Assembly (NCBI GenBank): GCA_013298325.1
Contig: JAAFHJ010000141.1
Coordinates: 1-9,545 of the forward strand
Length of the DNA: 9,545 bases
Reading direction: 5' to 3'
Source: Myxococcales bacterium
GTDB lineage: Bacteria; Myxococcota_A; Polyangia; Polyangiales; Polyangiaceae
Both the position numbers and the translations under genes were made by a program. A model generated the notes under the pieces. The model saw only the letters and a program-made list of their open reading frames with translations, did not search any database and was not told the origin of the DNA. Shown here piece by piece: positions 6,168-9,545 of this stretch (positions are counted from its first letter, which is position 1; every line of letters begins with the position of its first letter).

Positions 6168-7207
6168 TGCTCGCGACCGCAGCCCTCCTCTTTGGCCTCC
6201 TCGATGCCCCAGCCGCCACCTCACACGTAGGCGGAGGCAGCTGCACCCCCCATGCGCCGCGCGGCGTAACGTTGCCGGCGGTCGTCCTTTCCGCCGCCGA
6301 AAACCCGGGAAAGCCGGTCGCTGCGGGCACCGCGGTTCGCTTCGTCGCTGCGATCAAAGACCCCTCACGCGACGCCGCGATGACGGCGCTCGCGATCGAT
6401 CGTTCGACGGCAGCCCGCGGAGCGCGGGTGGAAGATCTGACGGCCGCATCGATGGCGGTTGTCGCGAGCTCGGAGCCGGTCCCGGGTCGAAAAGCAGACG
6501 CCGCCTTCGACCCTGCGGCGATCACGCTCGTCGCCCTTCCGCGAACGGCGGGCGAGTCGACGCTGACCATCCCTCCGATCGCCGTCGACGTGACGCTTCC
6601 GGAAGGCGTCCACGGCGTTGCCTGCACCGCGCCACTGCCGTGGAAGGTCAGCGACCCGACGACCGGCGCCAGTAGACCTCAATTTCGTTCACTCTTTCTC
6701 GAAGGGCGCATCCACGACGGAACGCCGCTCGGCTACCTTGCCCTCTTCGTCGGGACGGCGGTCGGCGCCATGTTTGCGGCGCGCGGCGGTCGCCGAGCGG
6801 GCACATCCATGCATATTGCATCCAAGCCGGCGACACTCCGGGAAGCTCTCATCGAGCTAGCGCGGCGCCTCGCAACCGCCTCCGATCGCGACGCGCTCAT
6901 GGCCGTCGCAAGTGCCCTCTCAGAGACGCCTCGCGCCGCCGTTCGCCGCTACTTCCGCACAGATATTGCTCATACTTTTCGAGAACTTGCAGTAGTTGCC
7001 CGCGAAAAAGATGCGCCCGTCACCGCGACCGCGCTCGACGTGTGTGCCGAGGCAGAAGATGAAGCGCGCTTTGCCGGCGCCGGCGACGAAGACGAGCTCC
7101 GGGCGGCGACCGCCGCTCTCTTGGCGGCGACGGAAGCACTCGTTGCGTGCGTCGAGCCGCTTCCCGAAGGCGAAAGCGCCCCCGCGTCCCAAACGGAGCG
7201 TGCATAA
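6167..7207 (+). CDS. Signal-peptide, one-TM envelope protein in a MoxR/vWA operon (BatD/DUF4381-like architecture)
   Basis: The 346-residue product starts at the ATG that overlaps the DUF58 stop by one base (a GTG at 6164 is also in frame). It has a hydrophobic signal sequence (1-17), a periplasmic domain (about 20-180), one membrane helix (188-206), an Arg-rich stop-transfer (GGRRAG), and a cytoplasmic helical domain (222-332) with TLREALIELARRL (223-235) and EAEDEARFAGAG (295-306). Cys26 and Cys153 could form a disulfide. In relatives of this operon the slot between DUF58 and the first vWA gene usually holds a short DUF4381 protein, and a longer BatD-type protein with the same topology lies further down. 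This protein looks like a short version combining both ideas. The family match is by architecture and position only. The stop overlaps the next ATG (TAATG). Confidence 0.85.
   Translation: MLATAALLFGLLDAPAATSHVGGGSCTPHAPRGVTLPAVVLSAAENPGKPVAAGTAVRFVAAIKDPSRDAAMTALAIDRSTAARGARVEDLTAASMAVVASSEPVPGRKADAAFDPAAITLVALPRTAGESTLTIPPIAVDVTLPEGVHGVACTAPLPWKVSDPTTGASRPQFRSLFLEGRIHDGTPLGYLALFVGTAVGAMFAARGGRRAGTSMHIASKPATLREALIELARRLATASDRDALMAVASALSETPRAAVRRYFRTDIAHTFRELAVVAREKDAPVTATALDVCAEAEDEARFAGAGDEDELRAATAALLAATEALVACVEPLPEGESAPASQTERA
7195..7198 (+). promoter_or_regulatory. Ribosome binding site deciding the first vWA start
   Basis: GGAG lies 8 nt upstream of the ATG at 7207. This supports 7207 over an in-frame GTG at 7147 that would add 20 Arg-rich residues and overlap the previous gene by 61 nt. 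Confidence 0.6.
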
Positions 7208-8394
7208 TGCATGCATATGGCCGGCGTTTTCTCGGTCCGCTGATCGCGCTTGTCGCGTTTGCGGTGCTCGGCGTTGCGGTCGCCGTCGCCGCCGATCCGC
7301 GACTTCTGCACGCGCTTCGTGGCGAAGGGCACTATGTGCATCCTGCACGCTTATGGGTTGCCCTCCTCGCACTTCCGCTCCTACCGGCGGCCGTCCAGGC
7401 CCTTGCGCGCTCGCTGCCGGAGCGCCCTTTTGTCGGCGTTGCGCGCGCGTCGGGTCTTGGCGAGGCGCCCCCCTCGTTGTTCCCGCGTTTCGCCGGCTTT
7501 CGGGCACAGATCGTCGCCCTCTTGCCGCCGATGCTCGCGGCGACGCTGGTCCCATTGTCGCTGGCGTTCGCTGAGCCAGAAGGCCACCTGGGAGATGTGT
7601 TTGATGAGACTGCTGGCGTCGACATTCTCGTTTGCTTGGATCTTTCGGAATCGATGCAAGCGGCGTTTGTCCTCCCGGGGACGAAGCCGGAGGATCCAAA
7701 AAATCCGGGCCGAACTCCACTCCCAACGCGTCTCGATGTTGCAAAGGAGCAGCTTGCGGCGTTCCTGGAAAAACGTCCCGATGATCGCATCGGCCTCCTC
7801 GTCTTTGGCCGCTCCGCTTGGCTTGCCGCGCCACCGACTGCCGACAAAACTCTACTTATCCAAAGACTTCGAGCCCTCGCTCCTGGGGAAATCGACGGTA
7901 GTCTCACCGCGTTGGGCGATGCCATCGGCGCCGCCACCGCAAAGCTCGACGGGAGTCCGGCGCGATCGCGACGTATTTTGCTGCTGTCGGATGGCGATGG
8001 AAACGTCGGCCTCGATGCGGAAGAAGGGGCAATCTTGGCGCGGCGCCACGGGATTGTGATCGACACCCTTCAAATCGGAGATGGCGGAAAAGCACAGGTT
8101 CTCGTCGGTACCGATGAACGTGGGTTTCCCAAGTACGTCGAGGAAGACTTTCCCGTGAACGCTGAACTCCTCCGAGCGATTGCGGCGGAAACCGGCGGGC
8201 GCTCTTACAAAGCAACCGACGCCAACGGACTCTCCCGGGCGCTCGTAAGTGTCCTCGATACTTTGGAAAAGACCACCTACCCGACGCGGAAACCGCGCTT
8301 CGTGCCTCTCGCGGCGCCGGGCTACGTCGGTGCAGCGTCCCTCCTCGGGCTCGCCGTGCTCCTCCGCATGATCTTCCTCGGAGAGAACGCGTGA
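7207..8394 (+). CDS. Membrane-anchored vWA-domain protein, BatA-like
   Basis: The 395-residue protein has membrane helices at about 8-28, 48-66 and 100-121, a vWA domain at about 137-355, and a C-terminal helix at about 372-391, the layout of BatA/BatB-type proteins. The metal-ion-dependent adhesion site is complete: DLSES (145-149), Thr234 in the SLTALGDAIG segment and Asp262 in LLLSDGDGN. It should bind a divalent metal and ligand and be a likely target of the MoxR ATPase. An insertion of Pro/Lys residues (about 151-174, including PGTKPEDPKNPGR) separates DLSES from the first helix of the vWA fold. The start is set by a TAATG overlap with the preceding gene and a GGAG at 8 nt. The stop overlaps the next GTG. 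The domain call is firm; the Bat name is by resemblance. Confidence 0.94.
   Translation: MHAYGRRFLGPLIALVAFAVLGVAVAVAADPRLLHALRGEGHYVHPARLWVALLALPLLPAAVQALARSLPERPFVGVARASGLGEAPPSLFPRFAGFRAQIVALLPPMLAATLVPLSLAFAEPEGHLGDVFDETAGVDILVCLDLSESMQAAFVLPGTKPEDPKNPGRTPLPTRLDVAKEQLAAFLEKRPDDRIGLLVFGRSAWLAAPPTADKTLLIQRLRALAPGEIDGSLTALGDAIGAATAKLDGSPARSRRILLLSDGDGNVGLDAEEGAILARRHGIVIDTLQIGDGGKAQVLVGTDERGFPKYVEEDFPVNAELLRAIAAETGGRSYKATDANGLSRALVSVLDTLEKTTYPTRKPRFVPLAAPGYVGAASLLGLAVLLRMIFLGENA
8380..8385 (+). promoter_or_regulatory. Ribosome binding site supporting a GTG start
   Basis: GGAGAG at 8380-8385 stands 5 nt before the GTG at 8391. It lies inside the end of the first vWA gene and supports the rare start codon of the second. 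Confidence 0.7.
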
Positions 8395-9512
8395 GCATCC
8401 TCGATTGGAGCTCGGCCGCCTCCGCCGCCGAGTCGCTCCCCCCCTTCCCGGCGGCGCTGCTTTCCGCGCTCTCCGTCCTCACGACCTCGCTTTCCGTGGC
8501 GACCGCCGTCCGTCGCCTCGGTCGACGCGGGGTCGACCTTCGGCAGACGTCGACGCTCTTCCATCGCTTTCATCCGGTCGTCGGCGCGCTCGCAGTTCTT
8601 TGCTTAGTGATCGCGGCATTCAATCCCAAAATTGCCGGAGGAACAAAGGTCGTTCCGCGAACGCCCCTCGACATTGTCTTTGTGCTCGATGTGTCAAAGA
8701 GCATGTACGCGGAAGACGTTTCGCCGAGCCGCCTTGTGGCTGCGCGTGCCGCCGTCGAAGGGGTCGTCGAGCGGTTTCCTCAGGCTCGATTTGGCGGCGT
8801 TGCCTTCGCCGGGGAGCCGTTTCCGTTTCCGTTGACGACCGACGGGCCGGCGCTCTACGGGCAGCTTCGCGATGTCGAGCCGGACGCGATGCCGGTCGGC
8901 GGGACGGCAACGGGGCGCGCCCTCCACGCGGCCCGTGAACTGTTTCAACGGGACCCTTATGCGAGTGAGCACGAGCGGATTGTCTTATTGATCACCGACG
9001 GCGATGATCAACAGGGCGGCCTCGATGAAGCGGCGAGCGCGTTGGCAAATGCGGGGATCACGCTTCATGTCGCGGCGGTCGGCGGTCGAACACCGGTCCC
9101 CGTTCCTATGCATGGTACACCTACCCCATCCCCAAGCGGTGGGCGGGACGGCGGCCCGCATTCAACAGCCGCCCACCCGCTGCTCAGCGGGCGCTCCGCC
9201 GACGGCGAGGCGGCGCTCGCGCGGGCGGCCGTGGTGGGGCACGGCGAGTTCTTCCCCGCGAAGCGGGGCATCGTCGACTTAACCCCGTTCTCGCGGGCGG
9301 TCGCGGGGCGCGTTCGCGGGGCGCTCGCGACCCGAGAAGTGGTCGCGTATCGAGGACTTGCACCAGAATTTGCAGTCGCCGGAATCCTGATTCTATTTGC
9401 TGACCTCGGGATCGCGCTCGGCTTGCGGCGGCGGCGCTCCGTCGCGCAGCTCACCGACAATCCCTGGGCTGGCAAGCGCCCCGCGGCGGCGGAAGGCACG
9501 GGTCCGCGATGA
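8391..9512 (+). CDS. Second membrane-anchored vWA-domain protein, BatB-like
   Basis: The 373-residue product starts at a GTG overlapping the previous TGA, with GGAGAG 5 nt upstream. Membrane helices lie at about 20-41, 61-78 and 326-345, with the vWA domain at about 92-315. The metal site is complete: DVSKS (100-104), Thr172 in PVGGTATGRAL and Asp203 in LLITDGDDQQGG. After VAAVGGRTP a Pro/Gly/Ser-rich low-complexity loop (about 234-272, with HGTPTPSPSGGRDGG) replaces the more ordered segment usual in BatB proteins. The tail (346-373) is basic then Pro/Ala-rich and probably cytoplasmic. Paired vWA proteins next to a MoxR gene are typical of these operons and may act as a heteromeric envelope complex. 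The stop overlaps another ATG, so the operon continues. Confidence 0.94.
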   Translation: MSILDWSSAASAAESLPPFPAALLSALSVLTTSLSVATAVRRLGRRGVDLRQTSTLFHRFHPVVGALAVLCLVIAAFNPKIAGGTKVVPRTPLDIVFVLDVSKSMYAEDVSPSRLVAARAAVEGVVERFPQARFGGVAFAGEPFPFPLTTDGPALYGQLRDVEPDAMPVGGTATGRALHAARELFQRDPYASEHERIVLLITDGDDQQGGLDEAASALANAGITLHVAAVGGRTPVPVPMHGTPTPSPSGGRDGGPHSTAAHPLLSGRSADGEAALARAAVVGHGEFFPAKRGIVDLTPFSRAVAGRVRGALATREVVAYRGLAPEFAVAGILILFADLGIALGLRRRRSVAQLTDNPWAGKRPAAAEGTGPR

Positions 9513-9545
9513 ACGCACTTTCGACGCGGGAGAAACGCATTCTCG
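9509..9545 (+). CDS. Start of the next operon gene (partial)
   Basis: An ATG overlaps the second vWA stop (ATGA) and stays open to the window end, giving MNALSTREKRIL. This coupling is the same as at earlier junctions, so a seventh operon gene is likely. In related operons a TPR protein (BatC-like) or a BatD-type protein comes next, but twelve residues cannot identify it. GGAAGG at 9491-9496 is rather far upstream (12 nt) to be its ribosome binding site. Confidence 0.55.
   Translation, partial: MNALSTREKRIL

Noticed and set aside
7207..7216. Palindrome ATGCATGCAT at the vWA start codon
   Set aside because: A 10-bp self-complementary run made of the start and next codons; no second copy in a meaningful position and no sign of regulation.
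6920..8066. Large overlapping ORFs on both strands over the first vWA gene
   Set aside because: The MIDAS motifs are all in the 7207-8394 frame; the others are basic, low-information shadows.

Overview
The window is high-GC, densely packed bacterial DNA. The LarBC pathway, an apparent lipoprotein lipobox and a membrane-bound MoxR/vWA gene block point to a Gram-negative bacterium, possibly Myxococcota or a related deltaproteobacterial lineage. That placement is an inference from gene style only. No rRNA, tRNA, CRISPR array, integrase or transposase was seen.

Left part (1-1784, minus strand): larB and the first 337 codons of larC, which runs off the left edge. They overlap by ATGA and belong to nickel-pincer nucleotide (NPN) cofactor synthesis. 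LarC carries an N-terminal extension with 29 histidines in its first 60 residues, encoded largely by five 24-bp tandem repeats.

Middle part: a short divergent gap (1785-1874) with a perfect 6-bp-arm inverted repeat leads into plus-strand genes. These are a small unknown lipoprotein (1875-2366), an unknown 294-residue acidic, helical protein with the best ribosome binding site in the window (2414-3298), an unknown five-helix membrane protein (3305-3979), and a tiny two-helix membrane protein ending at 4212. A GC-rich hairpin lies at 4001-4022.

Right part (4220-9545): a tightly coupled operon of MoxR-type AAA+ ATPase, DUF58 protein, signal-peptide/one-TM protein, vWA membrane protein (BatA-like), second vWA membrane protein (BatB-like), and the start of another gene at 9509. 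Gaps are 4 nt or less, or there is a stop/start overlap, throughout. MoxR ATPases typically act as chaperones on vWA partners in such operons; the membrane vWA proteins here would work at the cell envelope. Departures from the standard operon are a DUF58 protein that has lost its metal-site serines and a conserved Trp, and a BatD/DUF4381-like hybrid in the slot between DUF58 and the first vWA gene.

The clearest candidates for something new are the His-repeat LarC, the unknown 294-residue protein with its membrane neighbour, and the modified DUF58/hybrid pair. I do not see a complete new system that could be proven from this sequence alone.
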